From positions 157,588-213,094 of the forward strand of contig NZ_JAGGPW010000003.1 in assembly GCF_018613655.1 (NCBI RefSeq): DNA of 55,507 nucleotides, in the 5' to 3' direction. This document shows, one piece after another, positions 16,870 to 24,791 of the stretch. Position numbers and translations under genes: made by a program. Position 1 is the stretch's first letter, and every line of letters starts with the position of its first letter. The stretch comes from Planococcus sp. ISL-109. GTDB taxonomy: Bacteria; Bacillota; Bacilli; Bacillales_A; Planococcaceae. The notes under the pieces were generated by a model. It saw only the letters and a program-made list of their open reading frames with translations. It did not search any database and had not been told where the DNA came from.

Positions 16870-17745
16870 ATGAAAACTTCGAAATCCATTTATTTATTTT
16901 TCCTTCCGGGGCTTATTCTTTACAGCTTGTTTTTTCTTTATCCAACCATTAGTGCACTGTTCTATTCGTTTACTGACTGGGACGGCTTAAGCGCCGCTTT
17001 CCAATTTGTCGGCATCGATAATTACACCCGCGCGTTTACGGGCGACTCGATTTTCCGCAAAGCGATCGGCAACAACTTGAAGTTCATGCTGACAGTCGTC
17101 GTGTTCCAGACACTAGTTGCACTCGCTTTCGCCCTGATCGTCATCAAAAATACAAAAACGAATGTATTTTTACGCGCCCTTTACTTTTTCCCGACAATTC
17201 TTTCGTCGGTATCCGTGGCGTTCATCTGGGCATTCATCTACGACCCGTCGATGGGCATCTTGAACCAGGTCCTGTCGCTCGTCGGTCTTGATTTTCTGGC
17301 ACAGAACTGGCTTGGTGATGCCAATATCGCGATTTACTCACTGGCTGTTACTCAAGTGTGGTTCCATGCCGGACAGATGCTGATCATCTTTGTCGCAGGA
17401 CTTCAGGCAATTCCTGAAGAGCTTTACGAAGTGGCGAAAATCGAAGGCGCCAGCAAATGGCAAACCTTTAGAGCCGTCACATGGCCGCTGCTCGCCCCTT
17501 CTGCGACAATCGTCGTCGCCTATACGACCATTCAGTCGTTTAAAGCGTTCGATTTGGTGTTTGCGATGACCGGTGGCGGGCCTAACAACTCTACCGAAAT
17601 CATTGCCACCTATATTTATCAAGTGGCATTCGGGAGCTATCAGTTTGGCTATGCATCTTCGATTTCCGTTATTTTCATGGTCATCATTGCCTTGATCACA
17701 TATCTGCAGTTCAAGGCATTGCGCTCAGATCGGGTATCTTACTAG
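16870..17745 (+). CDS. Carbohydrate ABC transporter permease (MalF type)
   Basis: The 291-residue CUT1-type permease has six predicted membrane segments and the EAA loop (EVAKIEGASKWQTFRAVTWPLLAP) that docks on the ATPase. It starts 7 bases after the binding protein gene. No ATP-binding gene is present in the operon, so a shared MsmX-like ATPase encoded elsewhere is the likely partner. Confidence 0.9.
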   Translation: MKTSKSIYLFFLPGLILYSLFFLYPTISALFYSFTDWDGLSAAFQFVGIDNYTRAFTGDSIFRKAIGNNLKFMLTVVVFQTLVALAFALIVIKNTKTNVFLRALYFFPTILSSVSVAFIWAFIYDPSMGILNQVLSLVGLDFLAQNWLGDANIAIYSLAVTQVWFHAGQMLIIFVAGLQAIPEELYEVAKIEGASKWQTFRAVTWPLLAPSATIVVAYTTIQSFKAFDLVFAMTGGGPNNSTEIIATYIYQVAFGSYQFGYASSISVIFMVIIALITYLQFKALRSDRVSY

Positions 17746-17762
17746 AAAGGGGGTCGGCAACT

Positions 17763-18572
17763 TTGCTGTTCAGGAAATTTTCACTGCTCGTCTATGCACT
17801 GCTGATTCTGATCCCCATAGTGGTCGTTCTGTTGACGTCCGTTAAAACGCTTCAGGAAACTTTCAGTAATCCGCTTGGTTTGCCGGAAGGCGGCTTTAAA
17901 TTTGATAATTACATTTCGATTTTCCAAGAACAGACGATGGCCGGCTACTTCATTAACAGTACGATCGTCACTTTGTTCTCGGTATCGCTGACGCTGTTGT
18001 TCGCTGCTATGATTGCATTCGGCATCACCCGCATGAACAATTGGAGCGGCAATGTGCTGTTCGGCGTGTTCACACTCGGCATGATGGTGCCCGCACAAGT
18101 TATTATGGTGCCGCTTTACTCGCTCATGTTGGAGTTAGGGCTCACGAACAGCCTGCTCGGTTTGATACTCGTCAACATCTCGTCCACTTTGCCGATTGCG
18201 GTCTTTATTCTCACCGGCTTTATGAAAACCTTGCCGAGAGAATTGTTTGAAGCGTCGACGATCGACGGGGCAGGAAATTGGAAAATGTTCACGAAAGTGG
18301 CGGTTCCGCTTTCTTTGCCCTCGCTCTCGGCTACAGCGATTTTCCTGTTCGTCATGCACTGGAACGATCTTTTGTATCCGCTCCTGTTCATTACGGACAA
18401 CGCCTACAAAACCTTGCCGCTCGCACTGCTGGAGTTTCAAGGGCAATATTCAACCAACTACCCGATGCTCTTTACGGGCGTCATCATCGCCTCAGCGCCG
18501 ATGGTCATCGCTTATGTATTCCTGCAGCGCTATTTCGTCGCCGGAATTACGGCTGGTGCCATTAAAGGATAA
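17763..18572 (+). CDS. Carbohydrate ABC transporter permease (MalG type)
   Basis: The 269-residue CUT1-type inner permease has about six membrane segments and the EAA loop (EASTIDGAGNWKMFTKVAVPLSLPS). It starts at TTG 17763 with AAAGGGGG about 9 bases upstream; no in-frame ATG precedes the first membrane segment. It pairs with the MalF-type gene upstream. The operon ends in a strong terminator. Confidence 0.88.
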   Translation: MLFRKFSLLVYALLILIPIVVVLLTSVKTLQETFSNPLGLPEGGFKFDNYISIFQEQTMAGYFINSTIVTLFSVSLTLLFAAMIAFGITRMNNWSGNVLFGVFTLGMMVPAQVIMVPLYSLMLELGLTNSLLGLILVNISSTLPIAVFILTGFMKTLPRELFEASTIDGAGNWKMFTKVAVPLSLPSLSATAIFLFVMHWNDLLYPLLFITDNAYKTLPLALLEFQGQYSTNYPMLFTGVIIASAPMVIAYVFLQRYFVAGITAGAIKG

Positions 18573-18573
18573 A

Positions 18574-18606
18574 GAAAAAGCCTCCGGAAATTCCGGAGGC
18601 TTTTTC
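18574..18606. terminator. Bidirectional intrinsic terminator
   Basis: A perfect 15-bp stem (18574-18588 with 18592-18606) and 3-base loop, with A and T runs, separates the ABC operon from the convergent cell wall hydrolase gene. Confidence 0.88.
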
Positions 18607-18608
18607 TG

Positions 18609-19232
18609 TTACTTGGCAAAAACGTGCTTGCCGATTTTTTTGATGGTCGTGCGTGTGAAGATCCATTGGTTGGTTGCAGTGACCGGGTTGTAATAATACG
18701 TCGCGCCTTGAGAAGGATCCCATCCGCTGTTTGCTTGCCGCACAGCGCGGTAAGCAGATGCATTCGGCGTTAGTCGGTATTGGCCATCATTGACGGCTGT
18801 AAATGCGTTGCGCTGGAAAATGACTCCGTATGTACTGTTTGGAAACGCGCCGGATTGCACACGATTTTGAATGACCGCAGCAACTGCGACTTGTCCTTCA
18901 AACCCTTCACCGCGGGCTTCACCGTAAACAGTGCGTGCCACCATATCGACTTGCTTCATTTTTTCCCTTGTCAGCGGGCCGGTAAAGCCGGTTGCTTTCA
19001 CCCCAAAATCACGCTGGAACTTGACGACTGCGTTTTTTGTGATCGATCCATAATAACCGGTTGCTGCGACATTGAAATAACCGAGTTTCTGTAACTTTAC
19101 TTGCAGTTCCTTTACATCGTTTCCGGAAACGCCTTCGTGCAGATCGGGTGAATGAGCAGAAACGGCTGAATGAGAAAATGTTAGAAAGAAAATCGTTGCT
19201 AAACTGAATAAGAGCACTTTAAATGTTTTCAT
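18609..19232 (-). CDS. SleB/CwlJ-family cell wall hydrolase
   Basis: The 207-residue secreted protein has a signal peptide (about residues 1-26, ending SAVSA), a peptidoglycan-binding type 1 domain (VKELQVKLQKLGYF...FQRDFGVKATG, about 37-95) and a Hydrolase_2 domain. The predicted catalytic Glu is in VYGEARGEGFEGQ, and the C-terminus is YYYNPVTATNQW. SleB relatives cleave spore cortex, but in non-sporulating relatives they act on vegetative wall. ATG 19232 with AGGAGAGGA is chosen over an upstream start at 19268, which would spoil the signal peptide. Confidence 0.88.
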   Translation of the reverse strand: MKTFKVLLFSLATIFFLTFSHSAVSAHSPDLHEGVSGNDVKELQVKLQKLGYFNVAATGYYGSITKNAVVKFQRDFGVKATGFTGPLTREKMKQVDMVARTVYGEARGEGFEGQVAVAAVIQNRVQSGAFPNSTYGVIFQRNAFTAVNDGQYRLTPNASAYRAVRQANSGWDPSQGATYYYNPVTATNQWIFTRTTIKKIGKHVFAK

Positions 19233-19441
19233 GCTTCCTCTCCTTTTCTTTTTGGCAAGAATCGACAATTGATTCTTTATTAAAGTATATAGTTGGAAAA
19301 TACTGAAAACAACATGGCGGAGTTACTTTATTTTAGAATTTTTCTATTAACTCACTAGGTCTTTCTATGTTTAGCGAATTCTTTAGACCTACTAAAAGGG
19401 AAATTAAGGAATTAACTAACTTTCTATGCTTTTGACTCTAT

Positions 19442-19472
19442 AAAAAAAAGCCGAGCGCATGGCTCGACTTTT
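19442..19472 (-). terminator. Intrinsic terminator of the DHFR-like pseudogene
   Basis: An 11-base arm (19446-19456) pairs with 19462-19472; a run of seven to eight T residues follows on the minus strand. Confidence 0.75.
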
Positions 19473-19502
19473 CAGTGAAACTTTGATCAACTTCTGCGCC
19501 TC

Positions 19503-19997
19503 TTAATAATGCAACTGCGCTATTTGACCATCTTTCGTGACGTTTTCTAATGTAAAATCAAGCCTCCACAGCGCTTTTTGGAATAACGGAATGCTTTCTC
19601 CGAGAGTCACTGGGGCGACCGAGATGATGAATTCATCAACCAGGTCTTCGCGAAGCAAGCTCTCCAACAATAAGCTACCGCCGACTGGCCAAATGGTTTT
19701 TCCGGGTTGCTGCTTTAGCCGTTTCACCAAGCTTGCCGGGTCTTCAGAAGTAAACTTCACCTGACCTCGTCCTGGTTCCGGATGCGAGGTGAACACGTAC
19801 GATTGCTGATTGGCATAAGGAAAGCTTCCGTTCTCATGATTCATTACCCACTCCTAGGTGGGCCTCCCGAGCAGAATAACATCAACCGTTTCAAGAAAGC
19901 TTCCATACCCTCCATCTCCGTCCATATCCACTCTAAGTAGCTAATCCAAGGTTTCTTCCACATCTGCAATATAGCAGACGACTTTCCGTTCACTCAT
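19503..19997 (-). pseudogene. Dihydrofolate reductase-like (RibD C-terminal) pseudogene
   Basis: A single 165-codon frame runs from ATG 19997, which has an AAAGGAGG ribosome binding site 8 bases away, to the stop at 19503. It is broken by TAG at codon 19 (19943-19941) and at codon 48 (19856-19854). Reading through, it gives MSERKVVCYIA, then DGGYGSFLETVDVILLGRPT, then the intact C-terminal DHFR/RibD part (PVGGSLLLESLL, PVTLGESIPLF). The catalytic TSLDGYIA stretch expected after MSERKVVCYIA is deleted in frame, about 8 codons. The gene is thus inactivated at least three times. Confidence 0.82.
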
Positions 19998-20037
19998 CCG
20001 AGGCGCCTCCTTTATGGCTGGGTTTTTGCTCAGAGAC

Positions 20038-20313
20038 TTAGGACTCCAGATCTTCCAATTGCTTTTTCGTTTGCGGGAATGCGTTCGCTTGCCATTCAGA
20101 ACGATAAATCGAATCCAATTGCGTCAGCCCTTCTTCTGCCTCGTCATACGGTGCGTTGACACTTTCTTCATGGTCGATTTCATAGCTATTGCGCATATCA
20201 CTGTCTTCATACACCCAAATATTCCGCTTTTTGCCTTGGTATGCTTTCAATAAAATCAATCCCGCACCAAGCGCTGCGCCTGAAGCGATAAACCTTTTCA
20301 TGCCACCATTCAT
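20038..20313 (-). CDS. Small hypothetical membrane-anchored protein (91 aa)
   Basis: I do not recognise the family. The 91-residue protein has one N-terminal hydrophobic helix (FIASGAALGAGLILLKAY, about residues 8-25), then a soluble acidic tail with paired acidic residues and aromatic spots. It is probably anchored in the membrane. GGAGGG 6 bases before ATG 20313 decides the start. It is followed by the DHFR-like pseudogene, which has its own ribosome binding site. Confidence 0.6.
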   Translation of the reverse strand: MNGGMKRFIASGAALGAGLILLKAYQGKKRNIWVYEDSDMRNSYEIDHEESVNAPYDEAEEGLTQLDSIYRSEWQANAFPQTKKQLEDLES

Positions 20314-20442
20314 AATAATCCCTCCACTGTTTTCTTTTCTAGTACTCTTCCCCCTTTTTCATTTCCCTAACCCCGTCCGCTTTTAGACGAATGATCCAGA
20401 GTTTGGTAAAGTGGAAAAAAACAGATTCTTGGAGGCGATTTG

Positions 20443-20943
20443 ATGCAAAAAATAGTCATCGTATCTGATACGCATATACCGAACCGCGCGAAAAAGCTCC
20501 CGCAGCCGCTTGTCGATGCCTGCGAAGGCGCTGACTTCATCATCCATGCGGGCGACTGGCAGACGCTTGATGTTTACCATGAACTAGCCGCCTATGCTAG
20601 GACCGACGGCGTGGCCGGCAATGTCGACCCGTGGGAGATCGTCGATCGCTTTGGACGGAAAAAAATCTTCACGTTCGGCGATTTGACCATCGGCGTCGTC
20701 CACGGAGACGGCGCGCGGAAGACGACTGAACAGCGTGCGCTCGACACCTTTGAAGGGGAGAACGTTGATATCATCGTTTTCGGCCATTCCCATCAGCCGC
20801 TTATGCGCGAAACGGATGGCCTAACTTTATTCAACCCTGGCTCTCCGACAGACAAGCGCATGGCGCCCCAATATTCCTTCGGTTTATTGGAAATCGGCGA
20901 CAACTGGGAACTCAAGCACGTGTTTTTCGACAAAGAGCAGTAA
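20443..20943 (+). CDS. Metallophosphoesterase (YfcE/MJ0936 type)
   Basis: The 166-residue calcineurin-like phosphoesterase has the complete metal-site set in order: DTHIPNR (Asp9, His11), HAGDW, GNVDPWE, VVHGDG and FGHSHQP, then FNPGSPTDKR. Small members of this group hydrolyse phosphodiesters in the cytosol; the physiological substrate is unknown. ATG 20443 lies 7 bases after GGAGG; an in-frame TTG at 20440 is too close. Confidence 0.87.
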   Translation: MQKIVIVSDTHIPNRAKKLPQPLVDACEGADFIIHAGDWQTLDVYHELAAYARTDGVAGNVDPWEIVDRFGRKKIFTFGDLTIGVVHGDGARKTTEQRALDTFEGENVDIIVFGHSHQPLMRETDGLTLFNPGSPTDKRMAPQYSFGLLEIGDNWELKHVFFDKEQ

Positions 20944-20948
20944 TACAC

Positions 20949-20988
20949 CAAGAGCCGCACCCTGGATAACCAGAGTTGCGGCTCTTTT
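20949..20988. terminator. Intrinsic terminator between convergent genes
   Basis: The arm 20950-20959 pairs with 20977-20986, with a second short inner stem (CTGG with CCAG), ending in four T residues on the plus strand. Confidence 0.75.
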
Positions 20989-20992
20989 CATT

Positions 20993-21844
20993 TCAATTCT
21001 TTTGAAAGCTGAATCCGAGACGCTTGAGCGCCGTTTCGAGATTCGCTTCAATCATCGTCCCTCTCAGCGCTTGTGCAAAATGAGGAACTTTGAGCGCCAT
21101 GTAAGGCTGTATGCCTGTAATGACCGGCTGGACCCCAATCAGCCGCAAAACATTCACAAGCTTCAGTAAATACTCCCCGACCTGGGAATTGATTTGCGAA
21201 ACACCCGACACATCAATGATCAGCACCTCTATGCCTTTTTCTGCACAGCCATGCATCACTTGGTCGATGATGGCACGTGCCCGCGAAGCGCTGATTTCAC
21301 CGATGACTGGCAAGATTGCCACATGTTCAACAATCGGAACCATCGGCGCAGCCAAGGTTTCAATCTGCCCGTATGCCCGCTCAAGCTCTAATGCATAAGT
21401 CGATAAAGCAGCGAGCGTCTCGAACGTAAACGCCAAATCTTCCGGCAAGTTACACGGCCCATTGTCGAGACCGCAAATGCTGCCATAGACACTGCCATCC
21501 TTATACAAAATCGGCACACCGGCAAAACAGCCTTCTTCAAATCCGCCTGCAATTCCGAGCGACCGGGTCAGCTCATGCGCACCCAATCGTTCGATGATCA
21601 GCGCTTCCGCACCGTGCTCGATGCTCAAGCTCGACAGCATACAAGGGAGCGGCGAGACGTCTCCTTCTTCAATTAAATGGTGCTTATTATTATGCACTTT
21701 GACGACTTTATTGACGCCGCCTTCTTGCCTGGCGATGTACAAACTGCTCATGCCTGCTTGCCTGCTGAGAATTTGGAGAATATATGAAGCTGCTTCATCG
21801 AAATCATTGAAGCTCCTGAGCTTTTCCATTTTTCCCTTCATCAT
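20993..21844 (-). CDS. GAF-STAS protein, RsbR/stressosome-like
   Basis: The 283-residue cytosolic protein has an N-terminal GAF-like sensor (about 10-155; LYKDGSVYGSICGLD is typical) and a C-terminal STAS domain (about 165-280; VEHVAILPVIGEIS, VLIIDVSGVSQINSQV, VQPVITGIQP). This is the layout of RsbR-type co-antagonists that form stressosomes with RsbS and control SigB. At the two sites where RsbR paralogues carry phosphorylatable threonine, this one has serine (DVSGV and INSQV). GGGGAG precedes the first ATG. It is monocistronic. Confidence 0.8.
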   Translation of the reverse strand: MMKGKMEKLRSFNDFDEAASYILQILSRQAGMSSLYIARQEGGVNKVVKVHNNKHHLIEEGDVSPLPCMLSSLSIEHGAEALIIERLGAHELTRSLGIAGGFEEGCFAGVPILYKDGSVYGSICGLDNGPCNLPEDLAFTFETLAALSTYALELERAYGQIETLAAPMVPIVEHVAILPVIGEISASRARAIIDQVMHGCAEKGIEVLIIDVSGVSQINSQVGEYLLKLVNVLRLIGVQPVITGIQPYMALKVPHFAQALRGTMIEANLETALKRLGFSFQKN

Positions 21845-22037
21845 CCGCCTCTCCCCTTATCGTCCAGTTTCGAGCGTCTACAAATGGCCCGCTTTCTTTA
21901 CCTTAGTTTATTATAGCGCTTCTTAATTATCTGAAATATATAAATTATGTAACAAATATTTCGGATTGATCCAGTACATGTTCAAAGCATCCAGCAAGCG
22001 GGTATACCTGGAACAAGAAGAGCATGGAGGTGCTGCA

Positions 22038-23231
22038 ATGAGTGAAGAACTGGATATCGACTTACTGGAACAATCCGATAGCATGATCCATTTCGCTTGG
22101 ACACCAACAGGTGAAGTGTATAGAGTCAAAAAAGACGGCGAAACAGTCTATACAGGAACGCAAAACGCATTCCGCGACGAAGCGCTGCACTCCGGAGAAT
22201 TGTTCTGCTATTCAATCGAACGGCAATCCCCGGGCGGCAGTTGGGTGCCGGCTATCAAACTTTTGACCGGAACCGAAAAGCGAAATCCCGACAGCATCAA
22301 TCAGCTTGAGCAGATTGTCTTATCGACGATTGTCTCTGAAAACCGCGTCTCCCTTTCCTGGGGGAAAATCCAAGGCATCACGGAATACGAAATTTTCCGT
22401 GATGGCGAGCCCCAGACCGTCACCACCAAAACACAATACACCGACCGCGACGTGCCTGAAGACCGCGAATTGACGTATTGGATCCGTGGAAAACGGCCAG
22501 TGGAAAGGACTGAAGGCCAGTTGACTACTGTCAAATCGCTTGCGGCGAAAGCCTTTGGCATTTTAAACACAGAGTCATCCAAAGAAGAAACGGCGATGGA
22601 AAAGTTTTGGCTGACCAAAAAAATTGCACCGCTTCATTATTTGCTTGGAAAAGAAGACAGCGAACCACCGAAGTTGAAATGGCATGTGCGCTATTTGACA
22701 TTTTTGCCTGACGACGTGCTAAAAAACCCGAACCTGACATCGCCCAACCGCTATTTCCAAGGCGACAACCGTGGCTTCGACCCCGAATCGAAACATTACC
22801 GCACTCAGATCAACAGCATACTCAATTTGAACAAAGAACAAAGTGAGTTTGATTTCGATAAAGACGTCGGCACGAGCATCTCTTATGATTGGCGGCGCAA
22901 GTTCCGCAAAGCTGACGTCGCATCGAGCGATGAAATCAAGGCGGAAATTTCTGCAGAAACCGAACAGAAAACCGATATCACGATCACTCACAGCGTCGGT
23001 AATCCTTTAACAACTTCGCCGAACATCGATTACGAAATGTCCGCGAAATTTTACCGGAACGGCATTTTCGACATCGTCGGCATGCACGATCAAGCGCCAA
23101 ACCACGAAGTGTACTTAAAGCTCGGAGATGATGGGATCTGGCAGCCCATCCACCAAACGGAAACCGAAGGCTTGGCGTGGATGGCCGACCCGATAGCTTC
23201 TCAGTACTGGCGCATCTCGAATTTCCTTTAA
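22038..23231 (+). CDS. DUF3238-like protein with N-terminal FN3-like repeats
   Basis: The 397-residue protein lacks a signal peptide. Two fibronectin-III-like segments come first: about 10-95, with FAWTPTGEVYRVKKDGETVYTG, and about 96-180, with VSLSWGKIQGITEYEIFRDGE. The C-terminal part (about 215-397) holds RYFQGDNRGFDPESKHYRTQ and FDIVGMHDQAPNHEVYLK, resembling the DUF3238 family; function unknown. ATG 22038 with GGAGGTG is used. The gene is monocistronic and ends in a long palindromic terminator. Confidence 0.75.
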   Translation: MSEELDIDLLEQSDSMIHFAWTPTGEVYRVKKDGETVYTGTQNAFRDEALHSGELFCYSIERQSPGGSWVPAIKLLTGTEKRNPDSINQLEQIVLSTIVSENRVSLSWGKIQGITEYEIFRDGEPQTVTTKTQYTDRDVPEDRELTYWIRGKRPVERTEGQLTTVKSLAAKAFGILNTESSKEETAMEKFWLTKKIAPLHYLLGKEDSEPPKLKWHVRYLTFLPDDVLKNPNLTSPNRYFQGDNRGFDPESKHYRTQINSILNLNKEQSEFDFDKDVGTSISYDWRRKFRKADVASSDEIKAEISAETEQKTDITITHSVGNPLTTSPNIDYEMSAKFYRNGIFDIVGMHDQAPNHEVYLKLGDDGIWQPIHQTETEGLAWMADPIASQYWRISNFL

Positions 23232-23255
23232 TTTTTTTGTGATGAGGCCACCTAA

Positions 23256-23297
23256 TTAAAAAAGAGCTGATCCGAATTCGGATCAGCTCTTTTTTAA
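23256..23297. terminator. Perfect palindromic bidirectional terminator
   Basis: A 42-base perfect palindrome (arms 23256-23276 and 23277-23297, no loop beyond the central AATT) with A and T runs separates convergent genes. Confidence 0.88.
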
Positions 23298-23300
23298 TGA

Positions 23301-23702
23301 TTAATTTTGATCTAAAAACCGCTTGCGGATATGCGGCGGCGGCAGCATACAGCTATCGAGCTTGCCGAATACTTTGTAACGATTTTTCGCGATGACGTCA
23401 TAAGCTGCATCCCGGATAGCGCGCGGGAACGGCTGAAGATAGTACGCGAGCTTCCAGAGTCCCGTCAAATGATGCGAAATCATGAGTGCCCCTTGTGATT
23501 TCACATATGCTTCTCCGTCTTGGATCAGCACTAGGCTGTCGACATCTGCCGGGACATTGTGTTTTTCCGAAAACTCCTGCCCGATATCGCTTTGCAGGGA
23601 AGCGAATTGGAAATAACCTGCCGGGTCATGATTGATGATGAATTGCACGCTGGAATCGCAAAAATTGCAATCTCCATCGAATAAAATAATTGCATGTTCC
23701 AT
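23301..23702 (-). CDS. DCC family thiol-disulfide oxidoreductase (DUF393)
   Basis: The 133-residue YuxK-like protein has the diagnostic DGDCNFCDSSV near the N-terminus, with a CxxC redox pair. FASLQSDIGQ and the later YDVIAKNRYKVFGK are also typical. DCC proteins are thought to be thioredoxin-like oxidoreductases; partners are unknown. GGAGAG precedes ATG 23702. Confidence 0.85.
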   Translation of the reverse strand: MEHAIILFDGDCNFCDSSVQFIINHDPAGYFQFASLQSDIGQEFSEKHNVPADVDSLVLIQDGEAYVKSQGALMISHHLTGLWKLAYYLQPFPRAIRDAAYDVIAKNRYKVFGKLDSCMLPPPHIRKRFLDQN

Positions 23703-23742
23703 AATAGCTCTCCTTTTTTAACACATTTGTATCTTATCTTCC

Positions 23743-24108
23743 CTATTCCGGTATGTTGAAACCATGCGTTTTGGTGCCTTGATGAAAATACAGCTTCCAT
23801 CCGTTCTCCCGCTTTTTCCAGACAGAGCTGCGGTGTCTCCACGTACCGGTTGTCCGGTTTTCCGACAAGTAGATGGCCAGAACCGATTCCGGCCCTAGCG
23901 GACGCACTTCAAAACGGGAAATATGGTACTCATCATCCACAAACGAACCGTCTCCGTCAAAGTCAGACCGGCGGGATATACCCCCAGAGCTGCCGAATTT
24001 GAAAAACTCATCGTCCAGCACTTCCGCCATCCGTCGGTTCGATTGCCGGACGAATGGTGACAAATGACTCTTTTCCAAACTTAGAAATTGCTCGTGCCTG
24101 TTCTCCAT
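23743..24108 (-). CDS. DUF4440/NTF2-like protein
   Basis: The 121-residue protein has the DUF4440 layout: N-terminal helix (FLSLEKSHLSPFVRQSNRRMAEVLDDEFFKFGSSG), then beta strands including SENRTTGTWRHRSSVWKKRENGWKLYFHQGT. Members are small soluble proteins of the NTF2-like superfamily, some toxin-immunity or enzyme-related; the role here is unknown. AAGGAGGAG stands 4-5 bases before ATG 24108; the in-frame GTG at 24129 lies upstream of that site and is not used. Confidence 0.75.
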   Translation of the reverse strand: MENRHEQFLSLEKSHLSPFVRQSNRRMAEVLDDEFFKFGSSGGISRRSDFDGDGSFVDDEYHISRFEVRPLGPESVLAIYLSENRTTGTWRHRSSVWKKRENGWKLYFHQGTKTHGFNIPE

Positions 24109-24137
24109 CCATCGCTCCTCCTTATTCACAGCAATAC

Positions 24138-24161
24138 AAAAGCCCCGGTGACTACCGGGGC
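24138..24161 (-). terminator. Intrinsic terminator of the DksA/TraR-type gene
   Basis: A compact GC-rich stem (24142-24149 with 24155-24161) with four T residues on the minus strand lies directly after the stop codon of the zinc-finger protein gene. Confidence 0.6.
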
Positions 24162-24168
24162 AGGACTC

Positions 24169-24717
24169 TTACAATTCGTTATCGTCATCTGTTTTATCGT
24201 CTTTGTAGAAATTTTCCGAGTCTTCTCCTGGTTGATCTTGTGGACCATCCGAGGAGCCAAAACTCTCCACATCCCCAAAGCTATTGTCATAATCACGGAT
24301 CCGATTGTCTTCCGGCTTCACCGGGCGATCAGTCGATGAACCGAGAAAATCCTCTTCGGCTGGCCGGCTTTCAAAGTCTAAGCTATGGTCCGCGTGATCA
24401 ATGCATGTCAGCGTTGTCGGCAATGCTTCTAGACGCTCAAACGGAATGTCTTTACCGCACACGGCGCATTTGCCGTAAGTGCCTTCTTCGATGGCTTTAA
24501 GTGCCGCTAGAATGTCTTCATGCTCTTCTTCCTTCAGGTGGTCCATCGCCATCCCGCGCTCCTGGTCGTACAAATCGGTCGCATTGTCGGCTGGGTGGTT
24601 ATCATAATTGGATAATTCACTGGTTTCGAATTCCTCTTTATGTTCCAAACGCCCCTCGATCGATTTCAATTGTGCTTTGAGTTCCTCTTTTAGTTGCTTC
24701 AACTGTTCGTCCGTCAT
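24169..24717 (-). CDS. DksA/TraR C4-type zinc-finger protein (YteA-like)
   Basis: The 182-residue protein has an N-terminal coiled coil (EQLKQLKEELKAQLKSIEGRLEHKEE) and DNHPADNATDLYDQERGMAMD. A zinc finger follows with CAVC (about 86-89) and TCIDH, so the ligand set is probably C-C-C-H. The acidic C-terminal tail is rich in Asp, Glu and Ser. It matches the YteA family of Bacillales. DksA-type proteins bind RNA polymerase; for YteA this is not shown. Confidence 0.82.
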   Translation of the reverse strand: MTDEQLKQLKEELKAQLKSIEGRLEHKEEFETSELSNYDNHPADNATDLYDQERGMAMDHLKEEEHEDILAALKAIEEGTYGKCAVCGKDIPFERLEALPTTLTCIDHADHSLDFESRPAEEDFLGSSTDRPVKPEDNRIRDYDNSFGDVESFGSSDGPQDQPGEDSENFYKDDKTDDDNEL

Positions 24718-24791
24718 TATGACTCCTCCTCCAAATACTCGCTTGTATATATATTTCCTTTATCGGAGAAATCAAACCTGCACGGGGCTGC

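Noticed and set aside
19503..19844. 113-codon DHFR-like ORF as a functional gene
   Set aside because: It is only the 3' part of a longer frame broken by two TAG codons; there is no ribosome binding site at its first ATG.
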